Source: JBBDNT01 sp040877445
GTDB taxonomy: Bacteria; Planctomycetota; Planctomycetia; Planctomycetales; Planctomycetaceae
Assembly (NCBI GenBank): GCA_040877445.1
Contig: JBBDNT010000227.1
Span: forward strand, 1 to 64,000
DNA length: 64,000 nucleotides
Direction of reading: 5' to 3'
How positions within the stretch are numbered: the stretch's first letter is position 1; the number at the start of each line of letters is the position of its first letter. Shown piece after piece: positions 42,525 through 52,000 of the stretch. Position numbers and translations under genes: made by a program. Below the pieces are notes generated by a model. The model saw only the letters and a list, made by a program, of their open reading frames with translations. It had not been told where the DNA came from and ran no database searches.

Positions 42525-43417
42525 GCATCCTCGTCGACGAATCCACCCGCTTCATCACCTCGGGCATCACCGGCAAGGCCGGGTTGTTCCATTCCCAGCA
42601 GTGCCGGGACTATGCCGCCGAGTGCCGCCCCGGCGCCGAGGTCGTCGTCGGCGGGGTGACGCCCGGCAAAGGCGGAACGAGCGTGGACGGCTTTCCCGTG
42701 TTCAACACCGTCGAAGAAGCCGTGCGGAAGACCGGGGCCAACACCGCGATGATCTTCGTCCCGCCCCCCTTCTGCGGCGACGCCATCATGGAAGCGGCCG
42801 ACGCCGGCATCGCCCTCATCGTCGCCATCACCGAAGGGGTTCCCGTGCTCGACATGGTCCGCGTGCGGCGGTATCTCGCAGGCAAGCCGTGCCGGCTCGT
42901 CGGGCCGAACTGCCCCGGCGTCATCACCCCCGGCGTGGCGAAGATCGGCATCATGCCGGGCTACATCCACCAGCCGGGCAAGGTCGGCGTCATCAGCAAG
43001 AGCGGCACCCTCACGTATGAAGCCGCCTGGCAGTTGGGGAACGTGGGCCTCGGGCAATCGACGGCGGTCGGCATCGGCGGCGATCCGATCATCGGCACCA
43101 ACCACATCGACTGCCTGAAGATGTTCGAGGACGATCCCGCCACCGAGGCGATGCTTTTGATCGGCGAAATCGGCGGGAATGCCGAGGAGCAGGCGGCGGA
43201 ATACATCAAGGCACACGTGACGAAACCGGTCGCCGCCTTCATCGCCGGCCGCACCGCCCCGCCGGGCAAGCGCATGGGCCACGCGGGGGCGATCATCTCC
43301 GGCGGCAGCGGCACCGCGGCGGACAAGATCGCCGCGCTGGAAGCGGCCGGCGTGGTCGTGGCGGAAAGCCCCGCGGACATGGGGAGCGCGATGAAGCGGG
43401 CGATGGAGCGAAGGTGA
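42521..43417 (+). CDS. sucD: Succinyl-CoA synthetase alpha subunit
   Basis: A protein of 298 residues with GITGKAGLFHSQQC for CoA binding, VGPNCPGVITPG, and the phosphorylated active-site histidine in RMGHAGAIISGGSGTA. With SucC it interconverts succinyl-CoA and succinate with nucleotide triphosphate in the TCA cycle. sucC, usually adjacent, is absent here; instead the gene overlaps DUF4058. The length and motifs are normal. Confidence 0.95.
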   Translation: MSILVDESTRFITSGITGKAGLFHSQQCRDYAAECRPGAEVVVGGVTPGKGGTSVDGFPVFNTVEEAVRKTGANTAMIFVPPPFCGDAIMEAADAGIALIVAITEGVPVLDMVRVRRYLAGKPCRLVGPNCPGVITPGVAKIGIMPGYIHQPGKVGVISKSGTLTYEAAWQLGNVGLGQSTAVGIGGDPIIGTNHIDCLKMFEDDPATEAMLLIGEIGGNAEEQAAEYIKAHVTKPVAAFIAGRTAPPGKRMGHAGAIISGGSGTAADKIAALEAAGVVVAESPADMGSAMKRAMERR

Positions 43418-43424
43418 TGGCCGG

Positions 43425-43456
43425 TTGTGACGACTCGCAGCCGGCATGATATCATG
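43425..43456 (+). promoter_or_regulatory. Probable hicBA promoter with an operator-like palindrome
   Basis: TTGTGA (43425-43430) may be a -35. The perfect 12-base palindrome CATGATATCATG (43445-43456) covers the -10 region and lies 40 bases before the hicB ATG. HicB-type antitoxins commonly repress their own operon, so this is a good operator candidate by inference. Confidence 0.45.
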
Positions 43457-43496
43457 ACCGGTGGCGGCCCAATTCTCGATTCGCGGGGACCATCGC

Positions 43497-43709
43497 ATGG
43501 CGGGAGAATTCACGGCGATCGTGCAGCACGACGGCGAATGGTGGATCGGTTGGATCGAGGAGATCCCCGGCGTCAACTCGCAAGGACGCACGCGCCAGGA
43601 ACTGCTCGACAACCTCGCCGACGCCCTTCAGGAGGCGATCGAAATGAACCGCGAGGAAGCCCGTTCCGCGGCACCGGGAGACTTCGAAGAAGTGGGCATT
43701 TCCGCGTGA
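43497..43709 (+). CDS. hicB: HicB-family antitoxin
   Basis: A protein of 70 residues with the HicB pseudo-RNase-H core: FTAIVQHDGEWWIGWIEEIPGV, then SQGRTRQELLDNLADALQEAIEMN. It is the short form with no separate DNA-binding domain visible. The ATG at 43497 is the family start. The stop overlaps hicA as GTGA. The pair lies after sucD. Confidence 0.9.
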   Translation: MAGEFTAIVQHDGEWWIGWIEEIPGVNSQGRTRQELLDNLADALQEAIEMNREEARSAAPGDFEEVGISA

Positions 43710-43891
43710 ACCGGCGCGAACTTCTGGCCCATCTCCGACGGCAGGGCTGCGCGCTCGTCCGCGAGGGACGCCGCCACTCGTGGTGGGGAAATCCCGAGAA
43801 CAACCGCCGCTCGGCGGTTCCGCGGCATTCGGAGATCCCGGATCCACTCGCCAGGAAGATCTGCCGCGACCTCGGTGTCGCACCCACTTAA
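43706..43891 (+). CDS. hicA: HicA-family mRNA interferase toxin
   Basis: A protein of 61 residues from a GTG that overlaps the hicB stop. The HicA double-stranded-RNA-binding-like fold is recognisable in NRRELLAHLRRQGCALVREGRRHSWWGNP, with the catalytic His in GRRHSWW, and SAVPRHSEIPDPLARKICRDLGV. HicA cleaves mRNA and is neutralised by HicB. The antitoxin-first order is reversed from the original hicAB locus, but common. Confidence 0.88.
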   Translation: MNRRELLAHLRRQGCALVREGRRHSWWGNPENNRRSAVPRHSEIPDPLARKICRDLGVAPT

Positions 43892-44037
43892 TCCATCCCG
43901 CACACCCGGACCCCGACGAGTTCAGGCAGGCGGGCATTCCACTTGGTGATTCCGAATCGGCTGTTTCGGTGGCACACCGGGCAACGCTGTGGTTCATCGC
44001 AGGTCAGTCGATCGCCTAAAGGCGAGGCTCATCCATC

Positions 44038-44721
44038 ATGTCCACACGCTTCGAAATCCTGAAAAACGGCAAGCGAGTTTGCATTTCCGGAATCGATGGC
44101 GTCGGCGTCCTCTCCGTCATCGTCGATTACGCGAAGCGCCCCGACGGGGAACAGTCACATGAATTGAGCATCGGTGGACTGGGAATGTTCGACGGCTCGC
44201 AAAACCGCCCGCAGCATGCCAGCTGGCCCGCGCCGGAAGTTCAGCCCGGCGATGAAATCACCATTCGCATTCTTCCGCCCGGTGAATTCGACGAGCCGCA
44301 CGGGATGTTGCGCAGTCCCAGCAAGACTCTGGTCGATCCGGAATTCGGACAACTGAACTTTTACGCTGGTTCGTGCGATGCCGACATCGCGTTCCACAGC
44401 CCGCCGATCGAGTCCGCTCACCTTCATTTGCGTGCCGACGAATCCGGACCGACCGAGGGTCAGCGCGCCGTCATTCGCGAATTGCCTGCTCGTCACGCGC
44501 GATTGTGGCCGGACATTCTCGCGGCCCTCGTGCGATGCCATCCCGAGATCGAAACTTCGGAAGAGCTATCGAAACGGTTGGAACCCAATTTAGGCATCGA
44601 TCTCGACGCGGATTCCAACACCGTCCAACTCTCGTACAGCGTCGAAGGCGACCCCGAGTTCCGCGGCTACTTCGTGACCCTTCGCAATTGGGTCATCGCC
44701 GAGGTTTGCATGGCCGATTAG
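44038..44721 (+). CDS. Hypothetical soluble protein
   Basis: A protein of 227 residues without a signal peptide. The first 100 residues are beta-rich (MSTRFEILKNGKRVCISGID, LSVIVDYAKR, LSIGGLGMFD), the C-terminal part alpha/beta with YFVTLRNWVIAEV. I recognise no family. Immunity-protein-like composition is possible but unproven. The GC content is slightly lower than its neighbours by eye. It stands alone. Confidence 0.6.
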   Translation: MSTRFEILKNGKRVCISGIDGVGVLSVIVDYAKRPDGEQSHELSIGGLGMFDGSQNRPQHASWPAPEVQPGDEITIRILPPGEFDEPHGMLRSPSKTLVDPEFGQLNFYAGSCDADIAFHSPPIESAHLHLRADESGPTEGQRAVIRELPARHARLWPDILAALVRCHPEIETSEELSKRLEPNLGIDLDADSNTVQLSYSVEGDPEFRGYFVTLRNWVIAEVCMAD

Positions 44722-44752
44722 GCGGAAGTCGCGAGGGATAGGGCACGAGGGT

Positions 44753-44790
44753 CTCGGGCAGACAGGAATGTCTGCCCCACGTTTGCCTGA
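44753..44790. repeat. Small palindrome GGCAGACAGGAATGTCTGCC
   Basis: A 20-base palindrome with GGGCAGACA pairing with TGTCTGCCC, located between the hypothetical gene and the dehydrogenase gene; a terminator function is possible, but there is no T tract. Confidence 0.5.
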
Positions 44791-44823
44791 CCGACCGATT
44801 TTTCGATAGCCGGACCACTACGA

Positions 44824-44829
44824 TATACT
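44824..44829 (+). promoter_or_regulatory. Possible -10 box before the DHODH-like gene
   Basis: TATACT lies 21 bases upstream of the GTG start. The -35 position at 17 bases spacing reads TTTCGA, a poor match. Confidence 0.35.
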
Positions 44830-44850
44830 AATTGAATAGGGAAAAATGCC

Positions 44851-45918
44851 GTGCTTCGAGTCGCCCCGCTTCCCCGTTACGACGCCGCCCAGACCTACCG
44901 CTGGAACTACGAGCACGCGCCGGAACCGGTCGCCGTCGACGTGCCGGACGTGCCGGGGGAATGGTCCTTCTGCGGGTTGCCGGTTGGTTCGCCGTTGGGG
45001 GTGCCGGCGGGGCCTTTGCTCAATGGGCGGTGGGTGCTGTATTACGCTTCGCTCGGGTTCGACGTGCTGACTTACAAGACCGTCCGCAGCGCGGCGCGGG
45101 AGTGTTATCCGCTGCCGAATCTTCAGCCCGTCGCGATCGAGCGGCTCGCGGGGGACGAGAGCGAAGTCGCCGCGAGCGCAGAGATGCGCGGGAGTTGGGC
45201 GGTCTCGTTCGGCATGCCGTCCGCGTCGCCGGACACTTGGCGACCCGACATCGAGCGGACGCGCGAAAAACTGCCGGCGGGGAAGGTGCTTTCCGTCTCG
45301 GTCGTGGGAAGCGTGCAGGAGGGCTGGACTATCGACGATCTCGCCGGCGACTACGCGCGATGCGCGCGGTGGGCGGTCGATGCCGGGGCGCAGTGCATCG
45401 AGACGAATTTTTCCTGTCCCAACGTGGCGACGTGCGACGGGCAGCTTTATCAGCAGCCGGAGTCGGCCCGCGACGTCGCCGCCCGCGTGCGCGAGGAGAT
45501 CGGCCGGGTGCCGTTGATCGCGAAGCTCGGCCACGTGACTCGCGCGGAGGAGGCGGACGCGCTGCTGGAATCGCTCGCGCCGCTGGTCGATGCGTTCGCG
45601 ATGACGAACAGCGTCGCGGCGACGGTTCGCAAGCCGGACGGTGAATTGCTGTTCGACGGCGAACGGCGGGGCATCTGCGGCGACGCGACGCGGGCGGCCT
45701 CGATCGCGCAGACGCGGTTGTTCGCCGAGCGGGCAAGGGCACACGGCCATTCGATCCGCTTGATCGGCGTGGGCGGGGCGAGCACGGCGGAGCACGTTCG
45801 CGATTATCTCGCGGCGGGGGCGGAAGCCGTTCATCTGGCGACGGCGGCGATGGTCGATCCGGGGGTGGCGTTGCGGATTCGGGCGGATTCGGGGTGGGGC
45901 GCGAAACCGCAAGCGTGA
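44851..45918 (+). CDS. Dihydroorotate dehydrogenase-like flavoprotein
   Basis: A protein of 355 residues with a TIM-barrel DHODH pattern: SPLGVPAGPLLNG, YKTVRS, NFSCPN at the FMN/orotate site, LIAKLGH, MTNSVA, and IRLIGVGGASTAEHV for FMN phosphate binding. The order fits dihydroorotate or dihydropyrimidine dehydrogenases, but the N-terminal part is divergent, so the exact substrate is uncertain. The start is a GTG. The last five residues, Ala-Lys-Pro-Gln-Ala, are encoded by a copy of AAACCGCAAGCG (45904-45915) that touches the stop codon. Confidence 0.78.
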   Translation: MLRVAPLPRYDAAQTYRWNYEHAPEPVAVDVPDVPGEWSFCGLPVGSPLGVPAGPLLNGRWVLYYASLGFDVLTYKTVRSAARECYPLPNLQPVAIERLAGDESEVAASAEMRGSWAVSFGMPSASPDTWRPDIERTREKLPAGKVLSVSVVGSVQEGWTIDDLAGDYARCARWAVDAGAQCIETNFSCPNVATCDGQLYQQPESARDVAARVREEIGRVPLIAKLGHVTRAEEADALLESLAPLVDAFAMTNSVAATVRKPDGELLFDGERRGICGDATRAASIAQTRLFAERARAHGHSIRLIGVGGASTAEHVRDYLAAGAEAVHLATAAMVDPGVALRIRADSGWGAKPQA

Positions 45919-46026
45919 GGTTGGTTCGACCGGCCCCGGGACGGTATGCTGCTGTTCGTGCCCGCCGAATATCCCGCCCCGCGCCGGGGGCGGGCTTGTT
46001 TCCCGAACGAGCCGAAGACCATCGCC

Positions 46027-46770
46027 ATGAGCACGTCATCCACTCCGCCGCCCGAAGCCGCATCCGTTTCGGGGCAGGCCGCCGCTGCCGTTCGCCGGCC
46101 GGATCACATCTACCTGGTGTCGTATCCGAAGATCGTGTTCCTGTACCCGACGTTTTTCGCAGCGGTCGCCGCGGGAGTCTACATGCTGTTCGCGAAGGGG
46201 GATGGCGATGCGACCGCGGCGCACATGGTGGCGCTGATCTTCCTGGTGTTGCTGGCGCTCAACCTGGTGGTGTTCTCGTTCGACTTCCCGCGGACGACGT
46301 CGCTGACGCTGTTCTTCTTCGTGGTGGCGCTCGTGGTCGGGCTGTGGTCGCTGGCCACGCTCAAGCCGGGGCTGATGCCCGCCGCGCTGCGGTTCTTCAC
46401 GTCGCTGGATCCGCTGGCGAACGCCACGTTCTACTTCATGTTCGCCGGCGTGCTGGGGCTGATCTTCATCGGGGTGGCGGTCTCGGTGCGGTTCGACTAC
46501 TGGGAAGTGCGGCCGAACGAATTGCTGCACCACCACGGCATTCTCAGCGACTTGAAGCGGTATCCCGCGCCGCAGTTGCGGATCGACAAGGAGATCAACG
46601 ACGTCTTCGAGTACCTTTTGCTTCGTTCGGGGCGGCTGATCCTGCACCCCAGCCAGGAACGCCGCGCGATCGTGCTCGACAACGTATTCTTCATCAACCG
46701 CAAGGAAGAGCAGATCACACGGATGCTCGGGGCCTTGCAGGTGCAAGTGCGCGGCGCCGGGGAGGGATAG
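46027..46770 (+). CDS. Four-helix membrane protein with a PH-like C-terminal domain
   Basis: A protein of 247 residues. Membrane segments at about 38-54, 64-84, 90-110 and 133-155 are followed by a beta-rich domain (WEVRPNELLHHHGILSDLKRYPAPQLRIDKEI, LILHPSQERRAIVLDNVFFINRKEEQI), similar to bacterial pleckstrin-homology (bPH2) domains. Function unknown. The ATG at 46027 removes a repeat-like N-terminal extension. Confidence 0.65.
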   Translation: MSTSSTPPPEAASVSGQAAAAVRRPDHIYLVSYPKIVFLYPTFFAAVAAGVYMLFAKGDGDATAAHMVALIFLVLLALNLVVFSFDFPRTTSLTLFFFVVALVVGLWSLATLKPGLMPAALRFFTSLDPLANATFYFMFAGVLGLIFIGVAVSVRFDYWEVRPNELLHHHGILSDLKRYPAPQLRIDKEINDVFEYLLLRSGRLILHPSQERRAIVLDNVFFINRKEEQITRMLGALQVQVRGAGEG

Positions 46771-47188
46771 GGAAGACGGAAGAAGGAAGCAGGAAGATCG
46801 AAGATGGGGTCGCGTGGCGGCCCTTGCCTCAATTCACGCTCACCTGCCGGACCGGCCATGCCTGCACGTCGGCTCATTTGGCGCAACCGGAATACCCCGA
46901 AGGGGTTGAACGACACAGCCCAGGGTCGGCCGCACAGCGGGCGCACCCTGGGTTGCGATCGCCGCGATCGCCGGAACCCTGAAAGGGTTCGACAGGAATG
47001 GAACGTACGGATGGCATGAACAAATCGCCGTTTCGGTCTGTGCAACCCTTTCAGGGTTGACGAGCACGAAGGTCCGTGTCACCCAGGGTGCGCTCGCTGC
47101 GCGAGCGACCCTGGGCTGGTTTGTTTAACGCTTTCAGCGTAAAAGTCTTGCGCAGCGGACGCTGGTTGGTGGGGAACTTGGATCTACT
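46771..47188. repeat. Gene-free stretch of nested palindromes before tgt
   Basis: A GGAAGAAGGAAGCAGGAAG run is followed by ACCCCGAAGGGGTT (46896), GCGGGCGCACCCTGGGT, AACCCTGAAAGGGTT (46976), AACCCTTTCAGGGTT (47044), and CAGGGTGCGCTCGCTGCGCG with GCGACCCTG (47085-47113), ending in ACGCTTTCAGCGT. These phrases pair with each other in several ways. No gene. Confidence 0.7.
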
Positions 47189-48307
47189 TTGTCTCGATTT
47201 CAATTCCATCTCGACGCGCTCGACGCGCACACCGGCGCGCGCCTCGGGCGATGGGTCACGCCGCACGGGACCGTCGAGATCCCCGCGTTCATGCCGGTGG
47301 CGACCGTCGGGGCGGTGAAGGGGCTGCTGCCCGAACAGCTTCGCGCGATCGGCGTGCAGCAGGTGTTGGCGAACACGTATCACCTCGCGCTGCGGCCGGG
47401 GGCGGAGGTCGTCGCCGAGATGGGGGGGCTGCACCGCTTCATCGGCTGGGATGGGCCGATGCTCACCGACAGCGGAGGCTTTCAGGTCTTCAGCCTCGCC
47501 GACCTGATGCGCCTCGACGAAGAGCAGGTCGTCTTCCGCTCGCACATCGACGGCAGCCGCTTCGAGCTGTCGCCGGAAAAGGCGATCCACGTTCAGGAGC
47601 GACTCGGGGCCGACACGATCATGTGTCTGGACGAATGCGCCCCGCTGCCGTCGTCGCCGGAACGGCTGCGCGCGGCGGTCGATCGCACGACGCGCTGGGC
47701 GGCCCGTTGCCGCGACGCGCAATCGCGCGACGATCAGGCCCTGTTCGGCATCGTTCAGGGCGGGACCGATCCGGCGTTGCGCGAGCGCTCGGCCCAAGGA
47801 TTATTGCCGCTCGATTTTCCCGGCTACGCGATCGGGGGGTTGAGCGTCGGCGAACATCCGGAGGAGATGTACGCGACGCTCGATTTCACCGTGCCGATGC
47901 TGCCGGCCGATCGGCCGCGGTACCTGATGGGTGTCGGTCGGCCGATCGACCTGATCGAGGCGGTCTGCCGGGGGATCGACCTGTTCGACTGCGTGATGCC
48001 CACGCGGAACGGGCGGAACGCAATGGCGTTCACGTCCGAGGGGCCGGTGCGGCTGCGGAACAAGAAGCACGAACGCGACCCCGGCCCGCTCGATCCGGCG
48101 TGCGGATGCCCGGTATGCGCGGGATTCAGCCGGGCGTATTTGCGGCATTTGTTCATGGCGAAGGAGATGCTGGGGCCGATTCTGGTGTCGTGGCACAACC
48201 TGGCGTTTTACCAGTCGCTGCTGCGGGAGATGCGGGAGGCGATCCGAGCGGGGGAGGCGGCGGAGTTTCGCCGCGTGCGGCTTGCCCGCTGGGGGGCGAC
48301 CGTCTAA
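47189..48307 (+). CDS. tgt: tRNA-guanine transglycosylase
   Basis: A protein of 372 residues. The active site has Asp94 (LTDSGGFQ) and the nucleophile Asp near 267 (FDCVMPTRNGRN); the zinc site is CGCPVC plus a downstream Cys/His. It exchanges the wobble guanine of GUN-anticodon tRNAs for preQ1 on the queuosine pathway; QueC is encoded at 56966. The start appears to be TTG at 47189, since the family similarity begins within six residues and no ATG or GTG is nearby. Nested palindromes precede it. Confidence 0.95.
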   Translation: MSRFQFHLDALDAHTGARLGRWVTPHGTVEIPAFMPVATVGAVKGLLPEQLRAIGVQQVLANTYHLALRPGAEVVAEMGGLHRFIGWDGPMLTDSGGFQVFSLADLMRLDEEQVVFRSHIDGSRFELSPEKAIHVQERLGADTIMCLDECAPLPSSPERLRAAVDRTTRWAARCRDAQSRDDQALFGIVQGGTDPALRERSAQGLLPLDFPGYAIGGLSVGEHPEEMYATLDFTVPMLPADRPRYLMGVGRPIDLIEAVCRGIDLFDCVMPTRNGRNAMAFTSEGPVRLRNKKHERDPGPLDPACGCPVCAGFSRAYLRHLFMAKEMLGPILVSWHNLAFYQSLLREMREAIRAGEAAEFRRVRLARWGATV

Positions 48308-48588
48308 GATAGCGCGCCGTTGCGGCTGCGGAATCCGGCGTTCGGGAAGCGCAGCGACCGCAACTCCCCCTTTGTACTCAGGGAGGGGGGGTCCGGGGGA
48401 GGTTGAACGGGGTGGGCACTCCATTCGCATCGAGTGCGCCGGGCGGATCTCCACCGCGACCGCTCGAGTTCGTGGGGCGGGCCGTGCCCACCAGCCGGGT
48501 GGAGACGCCTTCCTTCGCGATCCGGTGGGGACGGCCCGCCCCACGACGACTCCGCCGGCCCGGCTGATGCTCGGAAGATTCCCGCGAC
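48308..48588. repeat. Repeat stretch between tgt and yajC
   Basis: It contains ACTCCCCCTTTGTACTC followed by AGGGAGGGGGG, and a GGTGGGCAC/GTGCCCACC pair with GTGGGGCGGGCCGTGCCCAC (48474) and GGGGACGGCCCGCCCCAC (48526). No gene is seen. Confidence 0.55.
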
Positions 48589-48969
48589 ATGACCGACCGC
48601 TTGCACGACCTGCTCTCGCACGATCTGCCGTTGTTCGCCCAGGAAGCCGGCGAGGCGGCCAAGCCCGGGGTGAGCGGCATCGAGATGTTCGCGCCCTTCG
48701 TCGTCCTGTTCGTGTTGTTCTACTTCCTGGTGCTGGGACCGGGGCGGCGGGAACAGAAGCGGCGGAAGGAGATGCTCGCGGCCTTGAAGAAGAACGACCG
48801 CGTGCTCACCCAGGGGGGCATCATCGGCACGATCGCGAACATCTCGCCGGACGGCCAGAAGGTGACCGTCAAGGTGGACGACAACATCCGCCTGCCGGTG
48901 CATCGCGGTTACATCGTCACCGTGCTCACGGAAGAGTCGTCGGGCGAGGGCGAGGGCAAGGCCGGCTGA
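48589..48969 (+). CDS. yajC: Preprotein translocase subunit YajC
   Basis: A protein of 126 residues: a single membrane helix (about 33-51) followed by the YajC core RREQKRRKEMLAALKKNDRVLTQGGIIGTI and DDNIRLPVHRGYIVTVL. YajC associates with SecDF-YidC at the inner membrane. secDF follows after about 95 bases, the classical yajC-secD-secF order. Confidence 0.93.
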   Translation: MTDRLHDLLSHDLPLFAQEAGEAAKPGVSGIEMFAPFVVLFVLFYFLVLGPGRREQKRRKEMLAALKKNDRVLTQGGIIGTIANISPDGQKVTVKVDDNIRLPVHRGYIVTVLTEESSGEGEGKAG

Positions 48970-49063
48970 ATCCGCCGGATGACCGCTCCGCCGGTCGGAA
49001 TGGAACGGACGCTTGCCTCGAATTCGGGGAAGCGAACTCATCGAAGCCACAGGATTGGAACGC

Positions 49064-52000
49064 ATGTTGGACGCTTACCGCACCGCGCTGACGCTGTTCG
49101 CCCAGGCGCCCGTCATCGAGCCTGCGGCCGACGCCGCTCGAACCGCCGCCGATGGCGAAACGGGTACGTCCGGCTGGCTCATCTTCCTGCTGGTGGTGGC
49201 GCTGGTCGTGCTGCCGTTCGTCATCGGCTCGATGCTGGCGACGGCCCTGCGGATGAAGGACTCGGCGACGCGGTTCGGCGTGGTGCTGTTCGCCCTCACG
49301 CTGGGGGTGACGCCGTTCGTGCTGCGCGGGGAGGACGCGATCCGCTACGGGATCGACCTCGCCGGCGGAACGAACCTCGTCTACCAGGTGCAGTTCGACA
49401 AAGCGAAGGCGGAGGGGAAGGAGATCGAAGACCAAGGGCGCGCGATGGACCAGATGGTCGGCGCGGTCAAGCGGCGGCTCGACCCGTCCAATGTCGAGGA
49501 GATCACCGTCCGGCAGGTGGGCAGCGACCGCATCGAGGTCATCATCCCCGGCGCCGATCCGGAAACCGTCGCCGCGAAGAAGGCGGCGATCGTCAAGCTC
49601 GGAAGCCTGGAATTCGGCATCCTGGCGAACCGCGTCGACCACTTGCAGTTCATCCAACAGGCGGAAGCAGACCCGGGGCTGACCGAAGTGCGGATCGGCG
49701 ACCGGGTCGCGCGGTGGGCGGAGATCGCCTGGGATGAGCAGGGAAATCCCAAGCTGGAATTCGGCGGCGACCGGGACATCACCGTCCGCGCGGCGACCGA
49801 CCGGGAGACCAGCCGCCCCAAGCTCACCGACAAGAAAACGCAGGTCTACGAAGTCCTCGTGATGCAGGATCCGCCGGACGCGCGGGTCACGGGGCGGTAT
49901 GTCACGCGGGCGACGTCCGCCGCCGACGAGAACGGCCGGCCCGCGGTCAATTTCACCTTCAACGAAACGGGCGGCACCAAGTTCCAGACTCTCACGAGCC
50001 GGAACCGTCCGCGAACCGACGGGTCGACCCGCGATCTGGCGATTTTGCTCGACGGCCAGGTTCACACGGCGCCGAGGCTGCAGGCGGTGATCAGCACGCA
50101 GGGGCAGATCACGGGGCAATTCACCACCGAAGAGGTCAACGAACTGGTCAACGTGTTGAACGCCGGAGCGCTGGAGGTTCCGATCAACGAGACCCCGCTC
50201 TATGAATTCAGCGTCGGCCCCACGCTGGCGCACGACGTGCAGGAGAAGGGCGTGCTGGCGATCGCGATCGCGGGCGTCGCCGTGCTGGTGTTCATGCTGT
50301 GCTACTACCTGTTCGCGGGGGTCGTCGCGTCGCTGTGCCTGGTGTTCAACCTGATCCTCGTGATGGGGATCATGTCGCTCATCGACGCGGCGTTCACGCT
50401 CCCCGGACTGGCGGGCATCGTCCTCACGATCGGCATGGCGGTCGACGCCAACGTGCTGATCTTCGAACGCATCCGCGAGGAGCAGCAGCGCGGCTCGAGC
50501 TTGCGAATGTCGATCCACAACGGCTTCGGCAAGGCCCTTTCGGCCATCGTGGACGGCAACGTGACGACGCTGATCACCGCCATCGTGCTGTACGTGATCG
50601 GCACCGACCAGGTGCGGGGCTTCGCCGTCACGTTGTTCATCGGGATCGTGGCCAGCATGTTCACCGCGTTGTACTTCGGCCGGCTGATGTTCGACATCGT
50701 CGAGCGAAAGCGGTGGCTGAAGAGCGTTCGCATGTTGAGCATCGTGGGCCGCACGCAGTGGGACTTCCTCGGCAAGAAGACGATCGCCATCGGCGCGTCG
50801 CTCGTGCTGATCGTGGGAGGATTGACCGGCTTCGCCGCCCGAGGCAACGAGAACTTCGACATCGACTTCAACGGCGGGAACATGGTGACGTTCGAGTTCG
50901 TCCAAGCGCAGGATCCGGCTTTCGTCAGCGCCGCGCTGCGGGCGCCGGAGTTGCAGGACGAATTGAAGACCGGCCTGACGATCGAGCCGCTGTGGACCCT
51001 CGACGAGGCGGACGCGGGAGGAAAGGCGAAGAAGTTCCGCCTCCGCTCGATGCAATCGGAAATCAAGGTGGTTCGCCACGCCATCGACAGGGCCTTTCAG
51101 GAGCCGGGGCGCGAACTGAAGAAGGTCACCCTCGATCAGTACCGGCCGATCACGTCGATCCCGCGGGAACAACCCGCCGACGCCCCCCCCATGCCGCGCG
51201 AGTTTCGCGGCGGGCATCGCGCCCTGTTGAAGTTCAGCAGCGTGTTGCCCCTCGCGACGGTGGAAATGCAGATCGAGGACCAACTCGAGCTGCTCCGCGT
51301 GAACGATCAACCGAAGTACGACAATCCGCGGTCGCTCTACATGCTCCGCGGAACCGGAGACGCGGCGGAGGAGGGCGTCGAAACGCGAGGAGAGGTGCGG
51401 CGATACGCCGAGATGGAATTGCTCGCCGCCCCGCGATTCGACGTCGCCGATCTCGAAGCCGCGCTCGCCGCGATCCAGATCGAGATGCGGAACAGCCCGA
51501 TCTTCGAGGAGATCAACACCTTCGAGGCCGCCGTCGCGGCCGAAATGAAGCAGACCGCGGTGCTCGCCATGCTGGCCAGCATGGCGGCGATCGTGGCTTA
51601 CATCTGGTTCCGGTTCCAGCAGATCTCGTTCGGATTGGCCGCCGTCGTCGCCCTCGTGCACGACGTACTGATCACCCTCGGCATTCTGGCGTTGGCATCG
51701 ATGATCCACGACACCGCCGTCGGCCGGATGCTGCTGCTGGAGGACTTCCGCATCAACCTCCCGATGATCGCCGCCTTCCTGACGATCGTGGGATACTCGC
51801 TCAACGACACGATCGTGGTGTTCGACCGCATCCGCGAGGTGCGCGGCAAGAACCCCGCGCTCACCCCCGAGATGATCAACACCAGTCTCAACCAGACGCT
51901 CGCCCGCACGTTGCTCACGTCGTTCACCACCTGGATCGTGGTGGCGATTCTGTACGCGGTGGGAGGGGAAGGCATCCACGGCTTCGCCTTCTGCCTGGTG

